From positions 558,001 through 622,000 of the forward strand of contig NC_092408.1 in the NCBI RefSeq assembly GCF_009017415.1: 64,000 nt of DNA, given 5' to 3'. Below are positions 23,955 through 37,300 of the stretch, piece after piece. The position numbers and the translations under genes were made by a program. Source of the DNA: Aspergillus flavus. Taxonomy: Eukaryota; Ascomycota; Eurotiomycetes; Eurotiales; Aspergillaceae. Numbering within the stretch: position 1 is the first letter of the stretch; each line of letters opens with the position of its first letter. Below the pieces are notes generated by a model. The model had not been told where the DNA came from. It saw only the letters and a program-made list of their open reading frames with translations, and ran no database searches.

Positions 23955-23990
23955 ATGTATGTACGTATGTGTATGTATGTATATATATAC
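23955..23990. repeat. GTAT/TA microsatellite
   Basis: A short run of ATGT/GTAT units ending in a TA repeat, in the psy2-SLC35F intergenic region. No function is apparent. Confidence 0.65.
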
Positions 23991-25660
23991 TGTCAGACAA
24001 TGTTCAGGGGTGGATAAATAGAGTGCAAAAGGCCTAGGCCATGTTGATTAAGGGTTATTCCCGTTCTGCCTTATATAGAACTTTACTTGTCGGGCCTGTC
24101 GGCTAAGAATAGCAGGGACTCCTCCCAGTTAGGTAGGTCTCTCTTTTGGGAGACTTCCCCAACCCAAATCTTTCCCCCCCGCTTTACCCATGGAACCTCA
24201 ATGGACCTTCAAGGTTGAATTCAACTCAAATTCACAATGATTAGGAGTGGGGTTTCAAGTTATCCAACACGGAAGAATTGAATTGTCTGAACAAAGGTGT
24301 TTTTCTCAATCTCACGTTGCATATAGTGATTGTATCCATGGATGCTTATTGTTGACCGTGTGGCTTACATCTAAGCACTAGGCATCTACTCCTACTGCTA
24401 CTACCGTTTCTGTCATGCCCGATACTCATCACCCGATCACCATGTCAAACATCTTCTACCAAGAGGTTTGCTGCTAATGAGTGCGACATTTGAGTCTCGG
24501 TACAAGCCTTCTCCCAGCTTAACAGCCACTAAGAGATGAGAAAAAGAAAACTCGGTAACGGGGAGGGTTTGGTCATTTCCAGAAGAACTATCAAGATGAT
24601 AGTCGAGACGACAACCAATCATACATACCCCTTCCATCAACTTCAAAATCCTTCTACCATATTTTCAAGGTTCAGGCTATGGCTTTTTCCAGAAAAAAGC
24701 GGGACTGCAGCCGATGAGGTCATTGCCACCTTAAATTAAAGTCTATTGTTGTGGCCTGAGGCATAAACACGATAGTCATGTGAGCATGATAGAATGAGAT
24801 CATAGCACGTTGCTTATATCCTGTGGACTACTCTGTACACAGTAGGATTGCCTGATATCCCGCAACAGATGAACGGTGAAGCATATGTTTGACTTCCTTG
24901 CGGGAAAGTGATCTGTGATGATGCCTAGCGCAAGTTGGGCAATCGTGTACCGGATTGAACAACTGTTGGCACTTTCTCCCTTGCTGATGCGAGGTAGCTC
25001 CTCGCCGATAGAGCTCTGCAGCATGCTCATCGCCAGTGATCGCGACCAGGATTAGTAGGGATACACTGGTACCTACCTCTGCCAATGTATTATTGGGGCC
25101 TGAGCGTTTTGCACCATCAGGAGATAAGGTGTGTGCTTTGTTCTCCCGCCCCGTCATGTTGCCGGAGTTCCCATTCGCTGATTGGCCGCCAAAGATGGAT
25201 AGTGGACGGACTGGCGTCGGACAGATCCGCCCCATCCACTCGCATTGAAATTAGCTAATTACACAGTGGGGTAGCTGTGGCAATGATTGGCCAGGACTTC
25301 CACGAGGTCCCCCAAGCGGACATCGTCCAATCGATGGGGCCACTGGCGAAAATTCCCCAATCAGGATAGGCTCAGTTCTTCCGCCGCCTGGACCGTTGCC
25401 CACGAGATTTTTTTCTCTCTTCCCTGTTCCTCCTCTCACATTTGTCTACACAACCTTGTCTTCACCTCCTCTGAGTTGAAACATTCAGAGACCATAGGCG
25501 AGCGACTTCCGGGAGTTTTGCGCTCGTTTGGGTCTTCAAAAGCTCCCATTCACGCTTATCGACCCATACCCCACTATCTCGATCCTACGAGAGCCACTCT
25601 AGATAACGTTTAATTCCGCCTTCTCAAAGCTGCTCGGACAGTCAGTACGCTGGTCTCATC

Positions 25661-27092
25661 ATGTCGGACGTCAAAGATCAAATCACCGTTCAAGCGTCGG
25701 CCGCAACTCCGCACGATAACTCCTCACTTGCTCAATTCCCGAAGGACGATACTTCGGCCGGTGCAGGTGCAAATGCCCGTGAAGTGGACTCTGCCTCGGA
25801 GGAGGCACCGGCGGACCTGATCGACAAGAAAAAGAAGGGCTTCTTGGCGTATTTTACGACAAAGGAGTTCTATATCATTCTGATACTTGGGTAAGTTGCG
25901 AACTTTTCTAGTTCGAGCCTTGGTCTTCACGGCCAGTATCTTTCTTACATTCTACTACAGACAGATCTTGGCAATCACAAACACAGCTACTAGTACTTTC
26001 AGTACACTCCTTTCAAACGAAGGCACCTCGATTCCGGCTTTCCAGACTTTCTTTAATTATGTGCTTCTGAACATCATGTTCACTCCGTACACCATGTACC
26101 GTTATGGCATCAAGGGCTGGGCCCAAATGGTGTGGAAAACCGGCTGGAAATGTAAGTAAAGCTCTGTGTTGCTGTACATGGAACTAGTTATATCTAACTA
26201 TCTGATTCTTTGCGGTTTAGATATTATCTTAGCATTTTGCGACGTCGAAGGCAATTATTTCATCGTGCTGGCATACCGGTATACAACCATGCTTAGTGCC
26301 CAGTTAATCAATTTCTGGGCCATTGCAGTCGTTGTCATCATCTCGTTCTTGTTCTTACGCGTCCGCTATCACATCACACAAGTCCTGGGTATTCTGGTCT
26401 GTATCGGTGGCATGGGCGTCCTGATCGCATCCGACCATATCACCGGCACCAATGGTGGCGATGTCAGTAGTGGCAACCAACTCAAAGGTGATCTGTTCGC
26501 CCTCCTAGGCGCAACTTTCTACGGTCTCGCAAACACCGGAGAGGAGTATTTCGTCAGCACAGCGCCTGTCTACGAAGTTCTGGGCCAGATGGCTTTCTGG
26601 GGCATGATCATCAACGGCGCCCAGGCCGGCATTTTCGACCGTGCCTCATTCAGGACCGCCACCTGGAACAGCCAAGTCGGTGGTTATCTTGCCGGATACA
26701 CCCTCTGCCTGACCTTCTTCTACTGCATGGCTCCGCTCCTCTTCCGGCTGTCGTCCGCTGCTTTCTTCAACATCTCCATGCTGACCATGAACTTCTGGGG
26801 CGTCATCATCGGCATCAAGGTCTTCCACTATACCATCCACTTCATGTATCCGATCGCCTTCGTGCTTATCATCGTCGGTCAGCTGATCTACTTCCTCGGC
26901 CGTCGGGTCCTGGGTGAAGCGCGCAAGCCTTGGCTGGGTAAGAACCAGGAACGTGGTGTATCGGGTCTGTTCACTGCGAAGAGAATGATCGATACTGAGG
27001 CTGTCGCACCTAATCATAATCCTAATTCTACGACTCATGATTCTGCCACGGCCAATAATGATTCTCTCACGTCACATACTAGTCCGGTTTAG
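25661..27092 (+). CDS. SLC35F1/F2-like solute carrier (drug/metabolite transporter superfamily)
   Basis: Three exons (25661-25890, 25961-26151, 26221-27092) encode 430 residues. After a hydrophilic N-terminus of about 65 residues come about ten hydrophobic segments. The family pattern of SLC35F proteins is clear in DVEGNYFIVLAYRYTT, LFALLGATFYGLANTGEEYFV and EVLGQMAFWGMIINGAQ. The C-terminal 60 residues are hydrophilic. Related carriers sit in Golgi or plasma membrane; the substrate is not predictable here. Splice sites are GTAAGT/ACAG and GTAAGT/TTAG and keep phase (LG-QILAIT and WK-YIILAF). The gene looks intact. Confidence 0.85.
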
Positions 27093-28287
27093 GGTGGCGT
27101 TTGGGGGTTCCGTTTGTTTCCGTTTCCTTTCTTGTTTCGCGATTACTTTTTTTTTTTTTTGTTTCTCTTTATATTCGGCCTTTAATTCCGCTCTACATAT
27201 GTGTCCATCGCTCTATGATCTCTGTATAACGGTTATTGCGCTGATGTGTGGTATATGCTACTGTGCAAAAGTTATCGTTTTCTCATCTCATCTTTGTTTT
27301 TCCAACATAATGCCATCTCTATATTCTTTCGAATATATTTCAGAGATAGAAAATTCAATATATCAGATTTTGGTATAATTCAAAAGCAAAATTTCCTTGT
27401 CTACTGTGACTTGATGCCGGAACCTCAGATTTAAATGTATGGGAGACGTGACTTCGTATCGTGAGATATGCCAAAAAGAAAACCAGATCCGCATATAAAG
27501 AGACGGGTCGAATGGATTGGAGAATAAATATATGAAAACACAAGACAAAACCAGTAGGAAACCAAAATAAATATGAAAATCCAAGATGACATACCAGAAC
27601 CTTAGTGCACATCAGACTCCGATAACTCTTTTTATGTTTCCCTGCTCCCCCTATGTTCCGATGCCCATGCTCCAAGATAAGAAGAAACAAGGTGACAGAA
27701 GAAAAAAAAAGAGAAACACAACCTTTTGGTGCCCATACCTATCGCAAATTAAAGAATCGCATGCTTTGGCCAAACTCGCAACCAGACCCGAACGACGACA
27801 TGTAACACCGGAAACCTTCCCGAATGAGCTGGAAACAAGAGCCCGAGACATACACTCACAAGCATGTAAAGACAAACCCCAACCGAGAAAACAAAAAGGC
27901 CGCAAATGCCAATGAAATATCCAAAGCGAAAACATGGAACAAATGCAAGGAAACAGTCACATAGACAAAGTTACCAAACATGGAGATAAAGGATGAATGA
28001 AATCAAAAATGCCAAAAGCACACCAAGGGGGAATACCGACTCCAGTAACCAACAGGCCAACCAAGTTTCCATAGTCAGTAAACCAACCTGTACCAATTAA
28101 CTGTCCATATATGACGGAGCGCTAAACAGAACGTATTCTTGCACCACTTCTCCCATATATGTACCATGCTCTTCCCAAGATTTGAATCATAAATAGAACC
28201 CTCTCTTATAACGCCACGACATAGAAGCGAACGCATATTGAATGATGAAGTAAGCGTCAATCGGAGCCGAATCGTTTGGTTCGTAAA
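27093..28287. other. Convergent intergenic region
   Basis: About 1.2 kb between the ends of two converging genes, AT-rich with a T run near 27148-27160. The ORFs here (for example 27586-27915) are rich in Lys and Arg without a domain and are not called. Confidence 0.45.
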
Positions 28288-30050
28288 TCAACCCCAGACG
28301 GAGGCTTGGACGCCCAGTCCGTTCTTCGATCCCCAAACGCCACCGCCATTACCCCATCCGAGCGCCACACCACCAGTAGACTCTTTCATACCGGGAGTTC
28401 CTGCGGAAGCGGAAGTGGAGGGGTTTGAGGCCGACGAGGCCGAACGATCATTGGTTGCGCCTGCGTCACCAGGTGTGAAGCCGAAACCAAGAGGAGATGG
28501 CAGGGGTGTCGTGGAGCGTTTGTTCAGTGCCGGGTTGGCAGCCTGAGCTTGACCTGCTGGCTGAACTGGGCGAGAGCCGATAGGGCCCACGGAGCCAATG
28601 GGACCACCGGTTGGCTTCGAATGCGCCTGCCTCGCGGAAGGCGAGTCAGCCCTCCCGGGGGAGGAGGTCGAGGTCATCGGTTGCTCGGCGTTGTCGTACT
28701 TGCCGAAGACAGGGTTAATGCCCGAGCTCGGGGAGGACGTACTAGTTGCGCGGGAAGGAGATTGAAGAGACGCGGCGGCTTGAGCAACATTATCAGTGCT
28801 ACCTTGGACCGGGGTCTGGGCCATGCCGAAAGGATCAACACCGCGCGGAGATGGGCCACGGACACCAGTGGCAGATGTTGGGGTGCCACCCCCCTGGCTC
28901 TCCGATCGTGGGTTGTCATCCGCAAAACTGCCAGGCGGGAAGAAGGCGGGGCTTTCGTTGCCGTACAAAGCCCTATGCTGGCGAGCCAGGAGTTCTCGAC
29001 GGCTTTCTTCGCTCATGGCGGCCGGACTGAGCGAACGATCGGATTTGTTTCCAGACATTTCGGCAAGCAGGCCTTTGAGAAAAGAGAAGAATATTAAAAC
29101 TCATGTTCAAGAAAGGAACCACGTCCCAATGTATTATACAATGCAACCGATACATGTGGGCAAAGGAAGAAGTCATGGGGAATATTGGAGAAAGAAGCCA
29201 AAAAAAAAGGAAAAAAAAAAAAAGCTCCAAAGACAAATGCTACCACGTACTTCGGTTGTACTGTTGCTCCTGGTGATAGTTGCGGAGCTCCCTTTCACGC
29301 TGTGCCGCCATCCGACGCTTTGCTTGCATCATGTGCTCTACTTCATTTGGGCGTCCCTGGAAACGCTGGGAGGCATAGAACCCCTGAAGGTTGGGATTCG
29401 GGTGCATCCTGGCTCCGTCGAAGTCGCTAATAGAGTGGTGACGCTGGGACATAGTATTGGACACACGGGGATCTGCAACCATGTTTAGATATCGATAGGT
29501 GAAATATAGCAGTCTTAAGGTTTCATACCGTATTCGGGAAACGGACGGCCCATCATCATGGGCATCGAGTCCCTCCGGGGAGCAGACCACAACTTTCCGC
29601 TCTTAACAAGGTTGTCGATAGCACGATCCACCTCTATGGAAAAGGAGTCAGCAATTGTTCGACTCTGTTTCTTCGGCAACACGGAGAGTGCCGATAACAA
29701 TCCACGATAACTAGCATGACGTGATAGGTGACCACATCAGGAAACCCAACCAAAACCACCACTAGCCAGTATTTCGCAGATTGTGCTCCTTAAGCCAACG
29801 TTGGAGCAATGATAGAATGGGGAAGACACGGTCATACCGTCAAACTGAGAGGAAAAGGCAGGAACTTCGTCGCGTTGAGAGACAGAGCTCGATCCTGAAA
29901 GTCGGGCATTAGCTTCACTGTATAGGGCAAGAGCATCATCGCCGAGGCTTGTGATTAAACCATACCCGAACGCGACGGGGGAACAGGTTGTTCCCAAGAT
30001 ACCTGGCGCGCAGCGGGCGCCTGCCAACCTTGAGGTTCGTAGTAAGACAT
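28288..30050 (-). CDS. Conserved low-complexity protein, function unknown
   Basis: Five exons on the minus strand (30050-29966, 29894-29838, 29633-29529, 29472-29251, 29072-28288) encode 417 residues. I do not recognise a named domain. The N-terminal 180 residues look conserved: FDEVDRAIDNLVKSGKLW, APRRDSMPMMMGRPFP, RHHSISDFDG, and a charged helix EVEHMMQAKRRMAAQRERE. The C-terminal half is Ser/Pro/Gly-rich and ends in ALGWGNGGGVWGSKNGLG, where Trp-Gly repeats resemble Argonaute-binding GW motifs, though that is a loose likeness. All four introns follow a phase-1 codon, and each donor/acceptor pair keeps frame. Intron 4 contains a long A/T run. The start ATG gives MSYYEPQGWQAP. Confidence 0.72.
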
Positions 30051-31350
30051 ATTCACCGGCAAGAATCGCAACGGAACGGAGGCGGCGAAAATTGATGATC
30101 CGCTCGGAGATGGTCAGGGGAGACTGTTGTGAAGTGAGGGTAAGCGTAAGCTCCCGGACCAGATTGAGACAACATGTAATTGAATGACAAGATATCGCGG
30201 ATTGAAGCGGAGGTTCCAAATAGATAAACCAGGTGTACGAGCGATAGAGAGAGAAGGCGCACGGCGACCAACGATGACATTGGTCGGACTGATTTTAGGA
30301 TGCGGAATGTTTCTTCAAGCACTCCGTATCAGAAACTTTTTTTTTATGATTTCTTGGCTTCTCTCGACCGACAGCGAACACAGGCGGAATCATTTGGGAC
30401 ACACCGACTGCAATCAAACCAGGGGAAAGAGTAGCGTCTGTTTTCAAGTAGAAAAGGGGTCTTTTTTTTTCTCTCTTCTTTTCTTTTTTAAAACCTTCTG
30501 GGAGGTTGACATGCGCAGCCCAAAATGCAAATGCGTTGTTCGGTAGGGGAGTGGACTTACAAAAAAAGGAGTGATTGTCCTCCCAACAAAAAATCCGGAC
30601 GGCTCTACCACGAGTGAACGAGGCAGAAGGGTAGTAGTACACAACGACTTCTCACCCTAGAGGCACGGCAGACAAAGAGTCTGGCGTGGGGAAATCAAAG
30701 GGACAGAGAAGGTGTGAAAAGGGAAGAGGAGGAGACCGGGGGGAGGGGAGGGTAAGAGGGAGGGAAGACAAGAGAAGGTGAAGGAGGAAGTGGTCGGGTA
30801 ACAGAGCAGGTGCGACAAGCCAAAGAGAGAAACTTGGACTTGAACTGGACTGGACTGGACTGGGGCCGTGAGGGGACAAGAAAGAGGGGGAGAAAAGGAA
30901 AGAATCGAAAAAGCGTGATTATTTCGTTCTCTCTTTTTTTTTCTTGACCGGGGGATAAGAAAAAGATAGAGATTGTTTTTTCGAATTACTGTACAGTATT
31001 ACTGAGTTGGGCACGCTCCAGACTCGAAAAGGAAAAATAAGTATCACTCTTTGAAAAAGGAAATAAAATAAAAAAAATTGAAAATTGAAAAGCAGATAGG
31101 AAGAAAATTACCACACACCTTGGGAGAGAAGCACACACAAACACACTTTCTCGTCCACACCACAACACACAATCAATCCACCAGTCCCGAGAACCACAAA
31201 ATTATTATTAACAATAAAAAGAGTAGGGTGGGCATCGGATGGGTTTGGCTTGTTCTGGTTGGTGACGGAGACTCGGCTTGTTGAATCGCTTCTTCCCGGT
31301 CCCCATTTTTTTTTCTGGTAATTATTACTGTGAGCACTCACCATCTCTCC
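30051..31350. promoter_or_regulatory. Promoter/5' leader region of the preceding gene, strongly purine-pyrimidine biased
   Basis: Seen on the gene's strand, this region is CT-rich, notably around 30660-30960, with a small tandem GGACT repeat at 30846-30861. Such long CT-rich leaders are common in filamentous fungi. No ORF with a recognisable domain is present. Confidence 0.45.
30844..30864. repeat. Tandem pentamer repeat (ACTGG)
   Basis: Four tandem ACTGG units inside the purine-rich leader region. Confidence 0.7.
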
Positions 31351-34300
31351 TTAACCCGTCTAGTCACCTGCTTTCCTCCTCCCTCTACTCCGGGAAAGGG
31401 AAAGTAATTCATACTAGGTTTGGCTTACAGTCACTAAGTACTGCTTCATTGTAGGTAGAACTACCCTGAAGTACTAGGACACCCTCTATAGTTCCTCATA
31501 TCTCACGATCGTATTTGTAAGGTAAATATTCGCGTTCCACTTGTAGGGATCCCTCAAAACTCCGTATTGATCAGTACAGTTACTGTACCGAGTTAAGATA
31601 CCATACAGGAGAAGTGACAAAGATAAAAAGTTACCCTAGACATCCGCAAAGGTAAGTCCTAAATATTAAGGAGGATTATGATTCCATGAGTCTGCTGATA
31701 TGCCTAATTTGAAATCGATGAAATCATCCTCCGGCTCAGCAGTCCTATGGAAAGGCATCATCTAAGAGAAGCTGCTGCACAATGGCGTATGGGCTGTCTG
31801 AGGGTTAGCCGGGAACCGGAGATTATTCTTGGATGTAATATTCTGTTTTGTTTCTTAGCGCGGCCCGTCAACCTTTTTTGATAGAGACCGTCCCACCTCT
31901 CGAGGTACTTCTCCGAAGTACTAACAAAGGACTCCTATCAAAGTTTTATCTTTTGTGAATCTGATTCAGATTCGAAAGACATTGTGACCAACAATATTCT
32001 CGCCTTGTCTCAGTGACAATGTGACAATTGTAACTTGTAACTGCTAGACAAGGTTATTTGGTGGTTTCATCACACTGATAAACCTCTTCTACCTCGTGGG
32101 GGGAATTGAGGCATTTCTATACTTAGGGTCAATATTAACTTTTGGACTCCTTAGCATAGATTGGGTATAATCGGGACCAGAATACCGTACTGTACCGTAA
32201 GGGGGTACCACCCACCCCTCAAGGTCGTACAAGTACTACGTCGTAGTGGGCATAGTTTATTCATATTTCTATTGATAGCGAACATAATTAGTGATGGAAA
32301 CCCAAATTGACTTCCACATTCCTCGTGGTGATTAATTTAGAACTCCAGCGTACGCTACTTTGGGTTTAGCGCGCGTCTCTTGGCGGGCCGCATCTCAGTC
32401 GGTTTTCGACTTCAATTGTCTGAGACTCTTTGAAAGCTTGAGCATGTCTAGTCTGAAATCTACCGGTGCTTATTGTATAAAAGGTGAGTATTTGCCTGTG
32501 TTCTATGACTAGCAGCAATGATCTCTACCAGTATATGATATCTGCCCGGGTATGTTTGCTTGCCTACTATATTAAGGGGTCTCCTAAGTCTACTCCGTAG
32601 GTAAATATATTCTTGCTTACGGATGGGTGAAATCGCCGCTTTGACGGCTCCCACACGTGAGAAGGCCGCTATACGGGTTTTGCACTCGCCAAGCTCTTCT
32701 TCCTTTAGTGGTTAGGTAGGGTCTTACGTCAATTTGAAACAATCCCATTGTGCATGTTAAATGTCTGTGACTGAAAGCCAATGTCTCGTCACAGTATTAG
32801 TGCGATCTAATCACATTTTCTCATAAAATACTATCTGTACACAACCTAATTTCCCAGGTCCGCTTAGATGCTTCCTTAGATAGGAAGTTGTCATACCTAT
32901 AGAGCTATCATCATAGCTTAGACAACTAGAGCTCACCGACGTTGCATGTCTTTCCATACCGGACCTAGCCCATTTTCACGAGTCGCGCATACGTACTCTT
33001 GATCAGTCTGGTTAGTTCTAACTTATATTGGTTTAGTGGCGGACTGCAGTGGTTTCTTTTAATGTCTGTGTATAAGTATAAACAAACCTAAGCAGCCGTG
33101 CTACAGCCTGCAGATTGGTGCTATTATCTAGATCAGTTAGGAGCGAGTCGCTAAGAACGGGAATAAGACCAAAGTTATAAGCTAGGAGCTCAGGCGTAGG
33201 GCTACTCTATGTTTCAGATGTATAGCAACTGAAACAAGGATAACTACTTGCAGGACACACAAGTATAACTTCTTTGTGAATAGTCAGATTGCTCTTAAGG
33301 TAGCTCTGTGCCGAGGTACATTCATTTATAAGCAGCTAAGTCCGCGGTAGTGCAATGAGACTTACAGCTGCAATCATCTGGCCCATCTGCAAACTAGTTA
33401 CGGAGTAGATCGTCAACGAATAAGCAGTCTGTTACTTATAAATGACTTCGGCACCCGCCGCGATACTGTATCTTGCAGACTTACTCTTATATCCCAAGGT
33501 TGCATTCACTGCCGAGGTCTATCGAGAAGAACAAAGCCCTCTAGCACTAATAAATATGGAGTGCACTGCGCCTGACTTCCTCACAGCATTTATTGAACCA
33601 TCAACAGACTCTTCGCCCCCGTGCACGGTTCGGGGCGGGTCGGCACGCGCTTTCCGAGATGAAACGGTCACCCAAAAAATGGCATAGCCTGTCTAAATGA
33701 GCCATAAGATCAAGTTCGTTTCATTGTGCCAAGACAGCCGTAGTCTCTGAAAAGCTAGAGCAGGGTTGATCTTCATGTCTCCGGTCCCACCTGAGCCTGA
33801 GATCCTGGCAACATAGCAAGCCATTGCACGATAATCATTTGTTCCTCCATATATAATTCTGGGCCTGAGCTAGTGAAGGAATCTATACCTAGTACAATGC
33901 AGACAGTTCTAGACAGTGTAAGACTAGACTAGTCATTTATCTGTCTTGCCGTCGGCTCTTATATGCACCACACCCACTCAGACGCCAATGGAAAATGTCT
34001 ATTTCTCATTTCTCCTCCTCCCACATAGCCATCCTACCCTCTTGAAATATCGAGAGAAAACGACCCAAAGCGGCTGTCATCTATGAGATTGCGTACTTCG
34101 GAAACGGTAGTGAAAGCCCACCAGCTCGAGGATCGCGTTGTTGCGATACTCTGGCAATGGCAGTCCCTATATTTCTGATTCTACGTCTCCGAATTAGTAT
34201 GTCTTTGACAGTGGCAAAGGTACTTACGGACCTGCCTGATGAGTACTTTCGAGGCTGAAATTTTGGGTGTAGGCACTTAGCGCAATCGCACGTGGGATTA

Positions 34301-37300
34301 ATTCACTTGATGTAGTTGAGATCGTCGATGATATTCTGGATTCTAACGGCCTAGATGGGGGCTCCTTATCGGATGACGGCAATTCCTCAACTACTAATTG
34401 CGATAAATTGTACCAGTAACTGATATATCTTCACAGATAATTACCTTGTGCAAGTGGGCCTTTTCAAGGAATTCCGCAGTCGACAATGAGGCAAGTTACT
34501 AACTGGTATAGACCGTTCCTAAGATTAAGCACCGGACGCTCTGGCATAACAATGAGAATGGTACGCTTTACTGTTACAGAGAGCATATGCTAGATCGTGT
34601 ACCTATTAAGGAAAGGGATATGGACGTGAAAGGCTGCAGATAAGAACTCGCAGCTCCAAGAAACATGCGTGGGACCTGTTCGGCTTACCTTTGGCGGTGC
34701 TATCTCCTTGTTACCATTTCTCCTTCTGATATTGACGTGTGCATTTCTGTAGCGTATGCCAAAAGCCCAAATACCCAAAGCGCCTACTGGAATGGTGGTT
34801 TTCGGAGCGACCAAACGGAGAGATTATAGATTCATCATACCGGATTCACCCCCCGGGGTATGGTTCAATTCAATACTACGACGGAATGATTGAAGTAGTT
34901 GGATTCCACTTTCAAGGAGATGCGAAATGGCGCCTTGATAACTGCCTATCGGGGAGGTGGGAAACCTAGTATTCATGGGTGGCGAAGTGACTTCTGTCAT
35001 CAGCGGGTCTAACGCTCTATAGGTTTCAGTCAGTGATCCTAATTCATTGAATAATTCAATGGACTCTGATAAATATCATAATAGCTAGAACTACGTTTAA
35101 GTATACGATATTTCTGCCGGTAATGATTCAGCAGATGCACACTGTGCCACTGCGCAACATGACGCATCGTAAACCCCTTATCAGATCTTTGTGTAAGGCG
35201 GAGCACTTGCTACATCTTATGACCTGCTTTCTGATGTGTATGTATACATTTCAATAGACTTTCCGAAGATCCCGTCAGTCAAGGTATTAAGCAAGAAGCC
35301 TTAACCATGAGCGAATGTCTCTTGTACGCAAAGCCTACGGAAGCCTGTTGTCTGGGGTCAGCGGAAGGAGAAACTGGTATGATGACGAGAGGGCTAGCTG
35401 TTTCAGCATGCCCACATCCCTGTACGATGCTCGAAGCTACACCAAACCCCTCAAAGTAGGTAGATAGGAGACGGTGCGGCCCAAGGGCAAGCAGCAGCGA
35501 GTATACTCAGGAAGTCCAGACCACCCTACCAGCTAGAAGCCACTCAAGAGAAATAGAAGATACGCACCAGTAAGAGAACTTGCTGGGCACGGTATCAGGA
35601 ATGTGCATGGGCTGGAAGCTGACTAGCCTGTGCGTGGAGCTCGCTGTTATAGACACACAACTCGTGTTGTCTGTATAACCGCTCATATGACACTGTTCGC
35701 GAGATTTAAATATATCAATAACAGAGGTGAAGCTCAATACACAGGATATGTTATGGAACATAACCGTTCTCTCCTTGAGATGTCTGCGAAAAGTACGACG
35801 CATATATGTAATTTAGCTGATGCTCGATCCTGTGTAGACACTCTAAATCGTTTGTCCTATAATACGATGATTTTTATAAAAGCACCATACTCGAACTTTA
35901 CGGTAAGTCAATATACGGAGAGAGCATTGCCCTCAAACGATATAAAAAGCGAGAACGACAGAACTACATTTAAGAAGTAATGCCTTAGCAACGTTGACTT
36001 CTGACTAGCGTTGACATCTAACTCATTGATAATATTGGCCTGCATGAACAGAAATGTGGTGTACAACACATATGTATACGGCGTTTTCTCCTATAAGATG
36101 GTCTATGTCTGTTATTCAAATGGCACAGAGATAATATCTGGAATCTATATAGCAGACGTATCTTGTGCAATGCCACAGATCAAACTGGTCCGCTCTTATA
36201 GCTATGGATTTTACTATACTAGATCCTTCTTATGAAAAGACTTCTGAAGAATATAATAGCAACGTTAGATTGGATGCCTTAGGCTCCGCGACGGCGGAAA
36301 TTATCTTCAGCTGAATCTCAACAATCGGCCATTGTGGTCAGGATGCATACGAGGAAGAGCAAGCCGCTTTGACATCGAGGCCCAGTATGCAGGTTATATC
36401 AGCGCAAGCTACAAATCGCGATATAGTCCCGACTTCTACGGAAGTGGTTTCAACGGTCGCTTCTACCGTCTCTTGTGCTCCAACTCGGTTGTTCTAAAAC
36501 ACACCTTGTACATACGAAAAATAGCATATTGATTGGTTGGTCTCGTGGGTACATTACATGCCAGTGAGCATGGACTCGACGGATTTTCTGGGGGTGGCGC
36601 CGTATCTGACGCGGAAGGCTGAGAGCCAGGTGATTGTTGGCAACAAGGCCTTTGGACTGTGTTTCCCTGGTCCATCGCTTATTTGATTTTAGATTTCCGT
36701 GATGCGTATCAAGCAGTCTTACGCTGCGGCCTAATGTGCAGACATAAGCCACTGGTCACTCTCATTCTAAGTCCGAACGCACCTCGCTAATACTCCGGAC
36801 TTGTCAGGCGTGACATATGACAACTCTTGGATATTGAGGCGTGTTGCCAAATCATGTATGGAGAATAAGATATGAATTCACCCTTCAACAAGTACCTTAT
36901 TTAATATGTCAGTCCCTAATACTTTTCTTATTGACGATGACCCCAAGTTCTTCTTAAGCACATGATCTGCAGAACAGTATTTAGCCAGGAACTCGGATAT
37001 TAAAAGGTGGGAGGGAGATGTGTCCTCAGGCCCCCTGCACTTAGCCTGAAAATACGGTCTACGTTCACCAATCATATTCTCATCGTGAGTTTACTGCAGT
37101 GTCACAGGTACCTGGAGGTAAGGTGGACTTCCTGCTTATACGACCACTAGCGGAAAGCCAATTCATGAATCTCGAGGGGTTTGCCCTCTTTATAGTAGGA
37201 CACCGGACCTATCGGAAGACTCAGGGTTCCATGTTAGATCCCAACATTATTGTTGTGCTGATCCGGCTATTATTGGATGACATGCAATATGCAGTATTAC

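Larger units (their letters stand above)
22916..25660. other. Long intergenic region between psy2 and the SLC35F-like gene
   Basis: About 2.7 kb between divergent genes. It holds a 25-base T run at 23260-23284, a GTAT-type microsatellite, and CT-rich leader sequence before 25661. Several ORFs are open but low in complexity or unrecognised (for example minus strand 25235-24828); none is called. Confidence 0.45.

Noticed and set aside
24828..25235. 135-residue minus-strand ORF in the psy2-SLC35F interval
   Set aside because: No recognisable domain and no splice partners; composition is unremarkable.
28549..29488. Overlapping plus-strand ORFs of 182 and 230 residues
   Set aside because: Antisense to the exons and an intron of the low-complexity gene.
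33442..33687. 81-residue ATG ORF in the gene desert
   Set aside because: Short, isolated and unrecognised; kept only as part of the desert description.
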